Positions 16,662 through 26,270 of a stretch of DNA of 64,000 nucleotides are shown here, piece after piece. Origin of the DNA: Nitrospira sp. (GTDB taxonomy: Bacteria > Nitrospirota > Nitrospiria > Nitrospirales > Nitrospiraceae); the NCBI GenBank assembly GCA_030123605.1, contig CP126123.1:1461001-1525000 (forward strand), in the 5' to 3' direction. Below the pieces are notes generated by a model. That model had not been told where the DNA came from and did no database searches. It saw only the letters and a program-made list of their open reading frames with translations. Numbering within the stretch: the stretch's first letter is position 1; the number at the start of each line of letters is the position of its first letter. The translations under genes were made by a program, and so were the position numbers.

Positions 16662-17822
16662 ATGAAGCACATCGTCATCCTCGGTTCGACCGGCTCGATC
16701 GGCACCAACACCCTCGACATCGTGGAGCGATTCCCGCAGGAGTTCCGCGTCATCGGCCTGACCGCCGGTTCGAACGACGACAAACTTGAGGAACAGATCC
16801 GTCGGTTTCGCCCGGCGGTCGCGGCGCTGGCTAACGAGGCTGCCGCCGCAAGACTGCGCCAACGTTGCGCCGATCTCCCGGTCCGGATTCTCGCGGGACA
16901 CGACGGCGTCGCGGAAGTCGCCCAGGCGCCGGAAGCCGAATTGGTCGTGTCGGCCATCGTCGGCGGCGCGGGATTGGTCCCAACACTGGCCGCGATTCGC
17001 GCCGGCAAACATATCGCCCTCGCCAACAAAGAGCCGATGGTCATGGCCGGGGCCTTGATGCAGGCGGAAGCCAAGAAACATCTGGTCCGCATTTTCCCCG
17101 TCGACAGCGAACACAGCGCCATCTTCCAATCACTTGAAGGGCATCGACGTGAAGATGTCAAACGCGTGGTCCTGACCGCCTCCGGAGGGCCGCTCTGGGA
17201 GTTCACCCGCGAACAACTGCTGGACGTCACGCCGGAACGCGCGTTGCAACATCCCAACTGGAAAATGGGGTCGAAGATTACGATCGACTCGGCCACGCTG
17301 ATGAACAAGGGGCTGGAAGTGATCGAGGCGCGGTGGCTCTTCGACATTCCCGATGCCCAGATCGAAGTACTGGTCCATCGTGAGAGCATCATCCATTCCC
17401 TGGTCGAGTACCGAGACCGGTCGGTGATCGCACAATTGGGGCTTCCCGACATGCGCACCCCGATTTCCTACGCCATGCGTTATCCCGAGCGGATGCCGCT
17501 GGACTTGCCGTCGCTGGACCTCACCACCATCGGCACCTTAACGTTCTTCAAGCCGGACCACGATCGCTTCCCCTGCCTGCATCTGGGGTACGAAGCGTTG
17601 CGAATCGGCGGGACCATGCCGGCGACGATGAATGCCGCCAACGAAGTGGCGGTGGAGGCCTTTCTCCAGAATGGAATTCGTTTTCTCGATATTCCTGACA
17701 TCATTCGGAGTACAATGGAAGCACATGCGCCGGGCCGGATCGACGGCTTGGATGATGCGTTGCAAGCCGATCGATGGGCTCGGGAAAAAGCCGAAGCCCT
17801 CGTGCATGCCTTGACGCGGTAA
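16662..17822 (+). CDS. dxr: 1-deoxy-D-xylulose 5-phosphate reductoisomerase
   Basis: The 386-aa product catalyses the NADPH-dependent second step of the methylerythritol phosphate pathway, supplying precursors for UppS and HpnD. The NADPH-binding motif GSTGSIGTNTLD is at residues 7-18. Substrate and metal residues lie in ANKEPMVMAG, VDSEHSAIFQ and the His region VLVHRESIIHSLVEY. ATG 16662 gives the normal length and has GGAG 8 bases upstream; a longer GTG start at 16626 overlaps cdsA. Confidence 0.95.
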   Translation: MKHIVILGSTGSIGTNTLDIVERFPQEFRVIGLTAGSNDDKLEEQIRRFRPAVAALANEAAAARLRQRCADLPVRILAGHDGVAEVAQAPEAELVVSAIVGGAGLVPTLAAIRAGKHIALANKEPMVMAGALMQAEAKKHLVRIFPVDSEHSAIFQSLEGHRREDVKRVVLTASGGPLWEFTREQLLDVTPERALQHPNWKMGSKITIDSATLMNKGLEVIEARWLFDIPDAQIEVLVHRESIIHSLVEYRDRSVIAQLGLPDMRTPISYAMRYPERMPLDLPSLDLTTIGTLTFFKPDHDRFPCLHLGYEALRIGGTMPATMNAANEVAVEAFLQNGIRFLDIPDIIRSTMEAHAPGRIDGLDDALQADRWAREKAEALVHALTR

Positions 17823-17847
17823 TACTCTGAACCCAAGGAGTCTTGTT

Positions 17848-19239
17848 GTGGGAACAGCCTTTGCTTGGTCGCCGGATTTCGTCTCGCTTCTGACCCACTG
17901 GGCCATTCCATTTTTGGTGGTGCTGGGCGTCCTGGTCGCCTTTCATGAAATGGGGCATTTTCTGGCCGCCCGCTGGGTCGGGGTCAAGGTCCTGAAGTTT
18001 TCCCTCGGCTTCGGGCCGAAAGTTTTCGGACGGCAAGTCGGCGAAACGGAATACCTGTTGTCGGCGGTACCGCTGGGAGGCTACGTCAAGCTCTTCGGAG
18101 AAGATGAACAGGAGACGATTACATCGGAGGAAAAGAAACGCGCGTTCGCACACCAATCGCTCTGGGGGAAGACGCTCATCGTGGCGGCCGGACCGATTTT
18201 CAACTTCATTCTGGCCTATCTGATTTACACGGCCTATCTCGGACTCGGCTACACCCTGCCGGTCCCCAGCTTCAAGGACATCATTCCGGAAATCGAAGCG
18301 GTGTTGCCGGGATCACCGGCCGATCAGGCCGGGCTGAAACCGGGCGATCGCGTCATCCGGGTCAATGAGAAGGAAATCTCGACCAGCGCCGAACTGCTGA
18401 AGTACATCGCACAAAGCAACGGGAAACAACTCACGCTGGACTTTACCCGCGGAGAACAGGTCAAGACGACGTTGGTCACCCCGGGCAAGACGGCAGTGCA
18501 GGACAACGGCAAGGCCACGACCGTCTATCAGCTCGGCATCGAGGAACGCGCGCCGGTCATCACGGCCGTGATCCCCGGATCGCGCGCACAGGCTGCCGGC
18601 CTGTCGGCGGGAGACCGCGTCGTCCGTATCGACGGGCACGACATCTTCACCTGGTCGCAGATGACCACGCTGGTGCGCGAAAGCCCCAACCGAGCACTGC
18701 AATTCGACATCCAACGCAACGGAGCCGCCCAATCGCTTGCCGTGACGCCGTTGGGTGAAAAAACCACGGTGGACGGGAAGACGGTCGAAATCGGCAAGAT
18801 CGGCATTTCCGCCCAAAACCAAACGATTTTACAAACGAACGATCCCCTCAAGGCGCCGTGGCTTGGCGCCCAAGCGACGTGGAGTTGGACCGAGCTCACG
18901 GTGGTGGGAATCTACAAGATCATCACAGGAGAAATCTCCCGCAAGAACATCGGCGGACCGCTCACGATCGCCAAGACCGCCGGCGACGCAGCCGAGCAGG
19001 GCACCTCGAATTTGGTGTTCCTCATGGCCATGCTCAGCATCAATCTGGGCGTACTGAATCTCCTACCCATCCCCATTTTGGACGGCGGCCACCTGTTGTT
19101 TTTCTTCATCGAAGCCATCCGCAGAAAACCTCTGGAAGACCGCCAGCGGGAACTGGCGCAACAGGTCGGTCTGGTTCTCCTCGTGGGCATCATGATTTTT
19201 GCTTTCTGGAACGATATCGAGCGATTGATTTCCCCGTAA
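17848..19239 (+). CDS. rseP: RseP-type site-2 (intramembrane) zinc metalloprotease
   Basis: The 463-aa product has the zinc motif HEMGH at residues 33-37 in the first membrane segment, two PDZ domains (about 120-200 and 210-290) and the second metal motif PIPILDGGHLLFF near residue 405. RseP cleaves anti-sigma factors and signal-peptide remnants in the inner membrane. The GTG start has AAGGAGT 7 bases upstream. It sits between dxr and proS, the usual position in many Gram-negative genomes. Confidence 0.94.
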   Translation: MGTAFAWSPDFVSLLTHWAIPFLVVLGVLVAFHEMGHFLAARWVGVKVLKFSLGFGPKVFGRQVGETEYLLSAVPLGGYVKLFGEDEQETITSEEKKRAFAHQSLWGKTLIVAAGPIFNFILAYLIYTAYLGLGYTLPVPSFKDIIPEIEAVLPGSPADQAGLKPGDRVIRVNEKEISTSAELLKYIAQSNGKQLTLDFTRGEQVKTTLVTPGKTAVQDNGKATTVYQLGIEERAPVITAVIPGSRAQAAGLSAGDRVVRIDGHDIFTWSQMTTLVRESPNRALQFDIQRNGAAQSLAVTPLGEKTTVDGKTVEIGKIGISAQNQTILQTNDPLKAPWLGAQATWSWTELTVVGIYKIITGEISRKNIGGPLTIAKTAGDAAEQGTSNLVFLMAMLSINLGVLNLLPIPILDGGHLLFFFIEAIRRKPLEDRQRELAQQVGLVLLVGIMIFAFWNDIERLISP

Positions 19240-19244
19240 CCCGC

Positions 19245-20951
19245 ATGCGCGTCTCCGAAACTCTCATCCCTACGCTACGCGAAGATCCGGGCGAGGCCGA
19301 AACGGTCAGCCACCGCCTGATGCTGCGCGCCGGCATGATCCGAAAGGTCGCAGCGGGTATCTATACCTATCTGCCACTCGGTCTGCGGGTGCTCCGCAAA
19401 ATCGAGCGTATCGTTCGAGAGGAAATGAATCGCGCCGGCGCCCAGGAACTGTTGATGCCGGTGGCGTCCCCGGCAGAGTTGTGGCGCGAAACGGGCCGCT
19501 GGGACTTCTACGGCAAGGAACTGCTGCGGTTCAAGGATCGGCATGAACGTGATTTTTGCCTGGGTCCGACGCACGAGGAGGTGATCACGGATCTCTTCCG
19601 CCGGGAAGTGCGTTCCTACCGGCAGATGCCGTTGAATTTCTATCAGATCCAAACGAAATTCCGCGACGAGATCCGCCCGCGCTTCGGTCTGATGCGCGGG
19701 CGCGAATTCATCATGAAGGATGCCTACAGCTTCGACAAGGACGAAGCCGGGGCCAGGGTGAATTATCAAAAAATGTACGACGCCTACAACCGCATCTTCA
19801 CACGCTGCGGTCTCACCTTCCGCCCCGTGGAAGCCGACACCGGACTGATCGGCGGCACCTCCTCGCATGAGTTCATGGTGCTGGCGGACACCGGCGAGGA
19901 AACCATCGTGTACAGCGAGCAAGGAACTTACGCGGCTAACGTCGAACGGGCCGAAGTCCTTCCTCCGGAGACCTGCGACGACGCGGCCCGCCGTCCCCTG
20001 ACTGCCGTGCCGACACCCGGACGACGGACGGTCGAAGAGGTCACGACTTTTCTGAACATCACGCCGGTCCGACTCGTCAAAACGTTGCTCTACAACACCG
20101 CCAAAGAGACCGTCGCCGTGCTCGTTCGAGGGGACCATGAGGTCAATGAGGTCAAGGTCAAACGTCTCCTCGGCGCCGCCGATCTCGAACTCGTCAAACC
20201 CGAACTGATTCCGAGCTTGGCCGGGACCCCGGCCGGTTACGTCGGTCCCGTCGGTTTGAAACAGGTCCGCATCCTGGCCGATTGGGCCGTGAAAGCCATG
20301 GCCAACTTCGTCGTCGGAGCCAATCGGGCCGACACCCATTTCACGGATGCCAACTGGGAGCGCGACTTCACCGTGGACCGGTTCGCCGACCTCCGCAATG
20401 CGCAGGCTGGCGATCCCTCTCCGCGCAAGGACGGCACATTGAAGACCGCCAAGGGCATCGAAGTCGGTCACGTCTTCATGTTGGGCACGAAATACAGCCA
20501 GGCCATGAAGGCTACGTTTCTGGATGCGCAGGGGCAAGAACAACTGGCGGTCATGGGTTGTTACGGCATCGGCGTGAGTCGCACCGCCGCCGCCTCGATC
20601 GAACAAAATCACGACGCCAAGGGCATCAAATGGCCGGTTCCCATCGCACCCTTCCACGTCACGCTCTTGCCGTTGAGCCAATCCCAACCGGTCACGCAAC
20701 TGGCCGGCACCCTCTATCACACCCTGCAAGAAGCGGGCATCGAGGTCCTCTGGGACGATCGCGACGACCGAGCCGGGGTTAAATTCAACGACGCCGATCT
20801 GATCGGCGCGCCCTATCACCTGGTCATCGGCGACAAGGGTCTGGCTCAAGGCCTGATCGAATTGAAATCCCGCCACAGCGGCGAGACGAAAAAACTCACT
20901 CCCGATCAGGTTCTCTCAACGCTGTCTTCGCTGTTGGCCAACGCCATATAG
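19245..20951 (+). CDS. proS: Prolyl-tRNA synthetase (bacterial type with editing domain)
   Basis: The 568-aa product charges tRNA-Pro. Class II motifs are visible: motif 2 in [24 protein letters not shown] and motif 3 with the late [17 protein letters not shown]. The inserted editing (INS, YbaK-like) domain lies at about residues 230-395, followed by the C-terminal anticodon-binding domain. ATG 19245 is five bases after the rseP stop; a longer frame reaching back into rseP is an overlap artefact. Last gene of the operon. Confidence 0.95.
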   Translation: [568 protein letters not shown]

Positions 20952-21052
20952 TCGCAGTCCTTCACCGATCGCCCACGGACATCCCGGAAATTTTCACGAC
21001 GCGGTTTCGCACGAAACCGACCGCCAGGACGCTTCGGGAAGTTGTCTTTTGC

Positions 21053-21080
21053 TTGCCTTGACCGGGCATTGCGCTACACT
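21053..21080 (+). promoter_or_regulatory. Candidate sigma-70 promoter of the PilB/GspE-like gene
   Basis: TTGCCT at 21053-21058, a 16-base spacer and TACACT at 21075-21080. It lies 120 bases before the chosen ATG, in the gap after proS. Confidence 0.45.
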
Positions 21081-21199
21081 GACTCACACAGCAGACACCA
21101 GGCCGAAACCCGTTCTCTGCAGCGGTTTTCGTGTCCGGCATCGACTTTCTGATCGACCGCGCGTCGCCTCTCGTTCAGCCCGTTTCTGGAGAACGTGTG

Positions 21200-23512
21200 A
21201 TGCAGCCCAAAGCCCCGCTGCCCGGTGTCGGCGACCTCACCCTCAAATCCGGATTCGCCGAAAGCGTCAAGCGGATCAGTGCGCAAATTCTCGCGGCCGG
21301 CGACGTCGATCAGATCCTGCTGGACCTGCGCCATGACATCCTGGGTTGCTTCGACGCCGAAGACCTCACGCTCTTCGTTGTGGACTCTGAAAAGAAAGAA
21401 ATTTTCTCCAAGATCCCGCACCTCGATACCGTTCAGGAAGTCCGTACCCCGATCACGGAACAGAGCCTTCCGGGGTTCTGCGCCAAATACCTTCGCCCGG
21501 TCAATGTCGGCGACGCCTACAGCCAGGCCGAACTCGGTGCCATCCATCCGTCGCTCACCCATGATGTCACCTACGACAAGAATACCGGCTTCAAGACCAA
21601 ACAGGTCCTCACCTATCCGGTGGTCGCCGAAAACAAGTACCTCATGGGTGTGATCCAACTCCTCAACAAGAAGAGCGGCGGACGCTTCACGCGCAAAGAT
21701 GAGGAATGTGTCGCGGAGATCGCCAAGTCGCTGGGAACCGCGTTCTACAGCCTTCGGAAAACCTCAAAGAAAGCTCCCTCAAAATTCGATTACCTGCTGA
21801 CCAACGGCAAGATCGCCCAGAACGATCTGGACAATGCCCTTGCCGAGTCCAAGAAAGGCGGGGGCGATATCGAGTCCTTGCTCATCGACAAGTATAAGGT
21901 TCCCAAATCCGACCTCGGTAAATCGCTCGCTCACTTTCACAAGTGCCCCTACATCGAATACAACGAGCGTACGATCGCCGACATCGAACTCCTCAAGAAT
22001 CTGAACGTCGATTACCTGAAGAAAAATCACTGGATGCCGCTCAAGCGGGACCGTGCCGCGATCGAGATTTTAACGGACGATCCGGGCGATCTGGATCGTG
22101 TTCAAGACATCAAGCGCACCTTCCCTGGGTTGAATATCCGGTTCGCCGTCAGCCTGCGTCGCGACATTTCTCAATTTCTGTCGACGTCGAACGGCACCCC
22201 GGAGGCAAGTACGAAGCTGAACGAGAATGTCTCCGACATTCTCGGCGAATTGGTGAACGAAGCACAGCTCGAAGCGGCGGAAGAGGCGTCCTCCGCCGGC
22301 CTCGACGAAAACGACAATGCCATCGTTCGACTGGCGAACCAAATCATCGCCGATGCGTTCCGGCAGGGCACCTCCGACATCCACATCGAACCCTATGGGG
22401 AAAAACGCGATACCTTGGTGCGGTTCCGGGTCGACGGCGACTGTTTCGAATACATGAAAATTCCTCCGAGTTATCGCCGCGCCATCGTGTCCCGCCTGAA
22501 GATCATGGCCAGCCTCGACATCGCCGAACGGCGAAAACCTCAGGATGGCAAGATCAAGTTCAAGATCGGCGAGAACAAGGAAATCGAACTGCGTGTCGCC
22601 ACGATCCCGACCGCCGGTTACAACGAAGACGTGGTGATGCGTATCCTGGCCGCCAGTGAACCGCTGCCTGTCGACAAAATGGGCTTCTCCGAACGGAATG
22701 AGCGGGAGATCAAGAATATCGCGCAGAAACCCTACGGCATCATTCTCTGCGTGGGCCCGACGGGGTCCGGCAAAACCACCACGCTGCACTCCGTGCTGGG
22801 CCACATCAACACCCCCGACATCAAGATCTGGACGGCGGAAGATCCCGTCGAAATTACCCAGTACGGGCTCCGCCAGGTGCAGGTCCATGCCAAGATCGGC
22901 TTCACCTTCGCCGCGGCGATGCGCGCGTTTCTCCGAGCCGATCCGGACGTCATCATGGTCGGAGAAATGCGGGATAAAGAAACCGCGGACACCGGCATCG
23001 AGGCGTCGCTCACCGGCCACCTGGTGCTCAGCACCTTGCACACCAACAGCGCGGTGGAAACCATCACCCGGCTCTTGGACATGGGCTGCGACTCGTTCAG
23101 TTTCGCCGATGCCATGTTGGGAGTCCTGGCTCAACGGTTGGCACGGCGGATTTGCAAGGAATGCAAAGAAGCCTACCAACCGTCGAAAGAAGAATTCGAA
23201 GAATTGAGGCAGGGCTATGGGTCGGAATATTGGAACAAACTCGGGATCGTCTACGACAGCAGTTTTCGCCTCTATCGGGGCAAGGGCTGCGACACCTGCA
23301 ACCGTTCAGGCTTGAAGGGCCGCGTGGCGCTGCATGAACTCCTGCTGGGGACGGACGAGATGAAACGACTGATTCAAAACAAGGCCAAGACCGAAGAGAT
23401 GCTCAAGCTCGGCATGGCCGAAGGAATGACCACGCTGGTCCAGGACGGCATCGAGAAAGTGTTGCAAGGCCACACCACCTACAAGGAAGTCAAAGCCGTC
23501 GCCATCAAGTAA
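21200..23512 (+). CDS. GAF-MshEN-type PilB/GspE-family secretion or pilus ATPase
   Basis: The 770-aa product has an N-terminal GAF domain (about 25-195; ILLDLRHDILGCFDAEDLTL, VVAENKYLMGVIQLLNKKSG). A MshEN/T2SSE N-domain (about 205-340) follows, then a type II/IV secretion ATPase. Walker A is GPTGSGKTTT at about 518, the Asp box and Walker B in DPDVIMVGEMRD at about 579, and a four-Cys zinc site in CKECKEA (about 652) and CDTCNRSG (about 697). MshEN domains of relatives bind cyclic di-GMP. ATG 21200 has GGAG upstream. No pilin, PilC or secretin gene is adjacent. Confidence 0.9.
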   Translation: MQPKAPLPGVGDLTLKSGFAESVKRISAQILAAGDVDQILLDLRHDILGCFDAEDLTLFVVDSEKKEIFSKIPHLDTVQEVRTPITEQSLPGFCAKYLRPVNVGDAYSQAELGAIHPSLTHDVTYDKNTGFKTKQVLTYPVVAENKYLMGVIQLLNKKSGGRFTRKDEECVAEIAKSLGTAFYSLRKTSKKAPSKFDYLLTNGKIAQNDLDNALAESKKGGGDIESLLIDKYKVPKSDLGKSLAHFHKCPYIEYNERTIADIELLKNLNVDYLKKNHWMPLKRDRAAIEILTDDPGDLDRVQDIKRTFPGLNIRFAVSLRRDISQFLSTSNGTPEASTKLNENVSDILGELVNEAQLEAAEEASSAGLDENDNAIVRLANQIIADAFRQGTSDIHIEPYGEKRDTLVRFRVDGDCFEYMKIPPSYRRAIVSRLKIMASLDIAERRKPQDGKIKFKIGENKEIELRVATIPTAGYNEDVVMRILAASEPLPVDKMGFSERNEREIKNIAQKPYGIILCVGPTGSGKTTTLHSVLGHINTPDIKIWTAEDPVEITQYGLRQVQVHAKIGFTFAAAMRAFLRADPDVIMVGEMRDKETADTGIEASLTGHLVLSTLHTNSAVETITRLLDMGCDSFSFADAMLGVLAQRLARRICKECKEAYQPSKEEFEELRQGYGSEYWNKLGIVYDSSFRLYRGKGCDTCNRSGLKGRVALHELLLGTDEMKRLIQNKAKTEEMLKLGMAEGMTTLVQDGIEKVLQGHTTYKEVKAVAIK

Positions 23513-23539
23513 CGGCGTCCCCGCGATCGAACCGACAGA

Positions 23540-24502
23540 CTACTGTCCCGCCCCTTGCGATCCTACCCCGCTCAATTCCTTCTCCAATCGCGCGACGTCC
23601 TCCATACGCCCCGCCTTTCCCGCACAGGCCACCGCATGGGTCAAGGCCGACATCGCCTCGGTCACGTTCCCTTGCGCCAGATAACTGCGGTAGGCTCGCT
23701 CGAAATAGACCAGCGCGCGATCGAGCAACCCTCCGCGCTCGGCCAACTGCCCCAGTCTCGACAGGTCGGCGGCAATCTCGGACCGGCGCTCCGCCGCCTT
23801 GTCCAATTCCAACGCCCGCTCGAATTCCCGTTCCGCCGCCTCACGGTCCCGGCGACCTTCCGCCAAGATTCCAAGATTCACGTGATTGCTGGCCTCCGCC
23901 GCCGCGTCTCCCGACGCCTGGTTCAAGACCATCGCCTGTCGAAAGAACCGCTCCGCCTGCTCACCGTCACCCTTCGCGTGCAGCAACAACCCAAGATTGT
24001 TACGCAGGACCGCCTCTGCCGAACGATCCGTTGTTTGGATGGCCAGGTCCAGAGCCTGTTGATCGAGTCGTTCTGCTTCCTGCAAGCGTCCTTCGCGATG
24101 TTCGGCGGCCCCCGCCGCAGTGAGGCTCTCGATCAGGAGGCGAGGATCCTCTACCCGTCGCGCCAACGCGACCGCCCGCCCGTGGAGCGTGACGGCCCGA
24201 GCGGTTGCCCCTCGACTCATGGCCACGTTGCCGAGATCATTGAGCGTTTCGATGAGCCCCTTCACATCGTCGAGGCTCTCCGCCATCCGACGCGCCGATT
24301 CATAGGCCTCTTCCGCTCGGGTCATATCCCCTTTGGTCAACCAACGGCCGCCCTGCCGGCGCAACGATTCGACCTGCGCCGTCAAGGGTCCAGGCGACGG
24401 AGCAAGAACCGGTGCTGGCGGTGGAGGATTTGCGCAACCGAGGAGAACCATCCCCGTCAACACGCAGCAACCCATGACGAAATCTTGCACCCTCATGGTC
24501 AT
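23540..24502 (-). CDS. TPR lipoprotein linked to the Mla-type operon
   Basis: The 320-aa product begins with a lipoprotein signal peptide (VLTGMVLLGC, Cys at about 23). A Pro-rich stretch and six or so tetratricopeptide repeats follow from about residue 45 (for example LIETLNDLGNVAMSRGATAR, AVLRNNLGLLLHAKGDGEQA). TPRs are protein-binding scaffolds. The ATG overlaps the mlaD stop by four bases, so it is translationally coupled to the MCE protein and probably belongs to the same transport system. Confidence 0.85.
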   Translation of the reverse strand: MTMRVQDFVMGCCVLTGMVLLGCANPPPPAPVLAPSPGPLTAQVESLRRQGGRWLTKGDMTRAEEAYESARRMAESLDDVKGLIETLNDLGNVAMSRGATARAVTLHGRAVALARRVEDPRLLIESLTAAGAAEHREGRLQEAERLDQQALDLAIQTTDRSAEAVLRNNLGLLLHAKGDGEQAERFFRQAMVLNQASGDAAAEASNHVNLGILAEGRRDREAAEREFERALELDKAAERRSEIAADLSRLGQLAERGGLLDRALVYFERAYRSYLAQGNVTEAMSALTHAVACAGKAGRMEDVARLEKELSGVGSQGAGQ

Positions 24503-25497
24503 CGACGAACTTGATCCCCCCGCAGGCTCGGGAGACCGGAAAGAGGAACGCCGGATGGCTGCGTCGGAGCAGGCCCGGCGTTCTGCGTAAAGCGGTTGAA
24601 CGGAAACGTCTGTTTCGCTCCCCGTACCAGGACCGACAGGTCCGACAACGTGACCTGCGCCGTCTGGACGACGGGAACCAGTTCCTGACTCACCTCACCC
24701 ACGGAGTCCGAGAGGCGCTTCACGCTGACCAGCGTCGATTGAGCAGTCTCCAAGACAGCCGGCAATCTGCCCACGGTCTGTTGCGCGTCCGCCGCCACGC
24801 GATCGACCAGGCTCAACGTCCGCTTCATCGAACCGGCCATCCCGGGCAGCGCAGCCGCCGTCTGTTCCACCGAGGCGACCGTACGCTGCACCGACGCGAC
24901 GACGGCCGGCAGGTCTTGCGTCGCCTGCGCCACCTGCTCCAACGCCTTGCTGCCGGCCTTCAGCCCGCCTTGCAGGTCCTGCGTCATGGTTTCGACGCGT
25001 AGCAACGTGTGTTTTACCGCCGCCAGCACCGGCTCGATCTCATTGATGAGATCCCCGATATCTCTCGGTTCCACCGCGCGAATCGTCGCTCCATCGGTCA
25101 ACATCGGACTGCCGAAGGTGCCCATCCCGATATCGATCTGTGTTTGGCCCACGACCACGCCGCTCTTCGTGATACGCAGCTCCGAATCGTCCTTCACCAT
25201 GGTTCGATACCGAGCCAGCAGCCGCAGGATCAGATCGACCGTCCCGCGATCGTTGAGATCCACCTGCTGCACCCGCCCGATCGGAATTCCAGACACGACG
25301 ACCGGCGAGCCGGGCTCCAGTCCGTACGATTTGCTCAGGCTGGCCTTCACATGGTAGGTGGGCTCGAAAAGGTGCTCGGTCTTTGACATCCAGAAAGCAG
25401 CCACTGCCAGGATCAGGACGGGAATCAGGATGAACGTCCCGACGATCTGCGCCAACCGCCCACTGGACAGCCGATGGGAATAATGCATGGCCATCAC
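24499..25497 (-). CDS. mlaD: MlaD-type MCE-domain protein
   Basis: The 332-aa product has an N-terminal membrane anchor (GTFILIPVLILAVAAFWM), an MCE domain (about 45-130; VKASLSKSYGLEPGSPVVVS, IPIGRVQQVDL) and a long helical C-terminal region (about 150-300). That tail has repeated Val/Thr heptad-like patterns such as VQRTVASVEQTAAAL. MCE proteins form hexameric rings that carry phospholipids across the periplasm. The C-terminal needle-like helix is longer than in E. coli MlaD and closer to PqiB- or actinobacterial-type MCE proteins. It follows mlaF by 41 bases. Confidence 0.9.
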   Translation of the reverse strand: MMAMHYSHRLSSGRLAQIVGTFILIPVLILAVAAFWMSKTEHLFEPTYHVKASLSKSYGLEPGSPVVVSGIPIGRVQQVDLNDRGTVDLILRLLARYRTMVKDDSELRITKSGVVVGQTQIDIGMGTFGSPMLTDGATIRAVEPRDIGDLINEIEPVLAAVKHTLLRVETMTQDLQGGLKAGSKALEQVAQATQDLPAVVASVQRTVASVEQTAAALPGMAGSMKRTLSLVDRVAADAQQTVGRLPAVLETAQSTLVSVKRLSDSVGEVSQELVPVVQTAQVTLSDLSVLVRGAKQTFPFNRFTQNAGPAPTQPSGVPLSGLPSLRGDQVRR

Positions 25498-25538
25498 TCA
25501 CCTCTCAATCTCGCAGGACCGCTGCTCCGTGATGCGGC

Positions 25539-26270
25539 CTACTCAACATACATTCTGAACGACGGAGCGACGCTACCGATCAGGGCGTCACGGGCCCCTT
25601 CGGCCTCCACGCGACCGTCGCGAAGCAATACGACGCGCCCGGCCCCTTCGACGAACGGCGAAAATGAACGCAACGCCGCAATGACCGTCAGCGGCCGGAG
25701 CGCTCTCTCCTCCTTCACGTAGGCGGTGAGCACCGGCACCGTCTGCGCATCCAGCCCCGCCGTGGGATCATCCAGCAGGAGCACCTCCGGATCGAGGACC
25801 ATGGCGCGGGCGACGGCCCCCCTGCGCATCTCGCCTTGATTGAGTTCGGCAGGAAAACGATCCCGCATCGGCGCGAGCCCCAACCGCTCCAGCTGCATCA
25901 TCACGACCTGCTCACGATCGCCCTCCGTCATGGAGGTACGGTGGTACCGCAACGGCAGTGCTACGTTATTGAAAAGCGTCATATTGCTCAGCAACCCCGG
26001 TTGCTGGAGGACGGTTCCGAGCCGGAGTCGAACAGGGCTGTACCCATCGGCCGACTCCTCCACCCACTCGTGTCCCAACAGGACCACCCGGCCCGCTTCC
26101 GGGGCGACTAATCCCGCCGCCAATTCCACGATCAGACTTTTTCCCGAGCGGCTCGGCCCCACCAGGGCGACGAACTCGCCCGCGTCGATCCGCAGATCCA
26201 CCTCCAGCCGGTGGAGAGTTCCCGGCATGGGCATCCGGACCTGTTCCAGCAGGATGGCCACTTGCGTCAT
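25539..26270 (-). CDS. mlaF: MlaF-type ABC ATPase with degenerate catalytic motifs
   Basis: The 243-aa product is the ABC ATPase of the MCE system. Walker A (GPSRSGKS) and the Q-loop (VLQQPG) are normal. The signature is LNQGEMRR instead of LSGGM-RR, Walker B ends LLLDDPTAG with Asp where the catalytic Glu is expected, and the switch His is missing (VIAALRSF where relatives have V-S/T-H-D). The protein may hydrolyse ATP slowly or act differently. ATG 26270 overlaps the mlaE stop; a longer frame into mlaE is rejected. Confidence 0.88.
   Translation of the reverse strand: MTQVAILLEQVRMPMPGTLHRLEVDLRIDAGEFVALVGPSRSGKSLIVELAAGLVAPEAGRVVLLGHEWVEESADGYSPVRLRLGTVLQQPGLLSNMTLFNNVALPLRYHRTSMTEGDREQVVMMQLERLGLAPMRDRFPAELNQGEMRRGAVARAMVLDPEVLLLDDPTAGLDAQTVPVLTAYVKEERALRPLTVIAALRSFSPFVEGAGRVVLLRDGRVEAEGARDALIGSVAPSFRMYVE

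Noticed and set aside
19275..20876. 533-codon minus-strand frame
   Set aside because: It lies wholly antisense to proS, which has full motifs and operon context.
22070..23179. 369-codon minus-strand frame
   Set aside because: It is antisense to the secretion ATPase core and has antisense-type composition.
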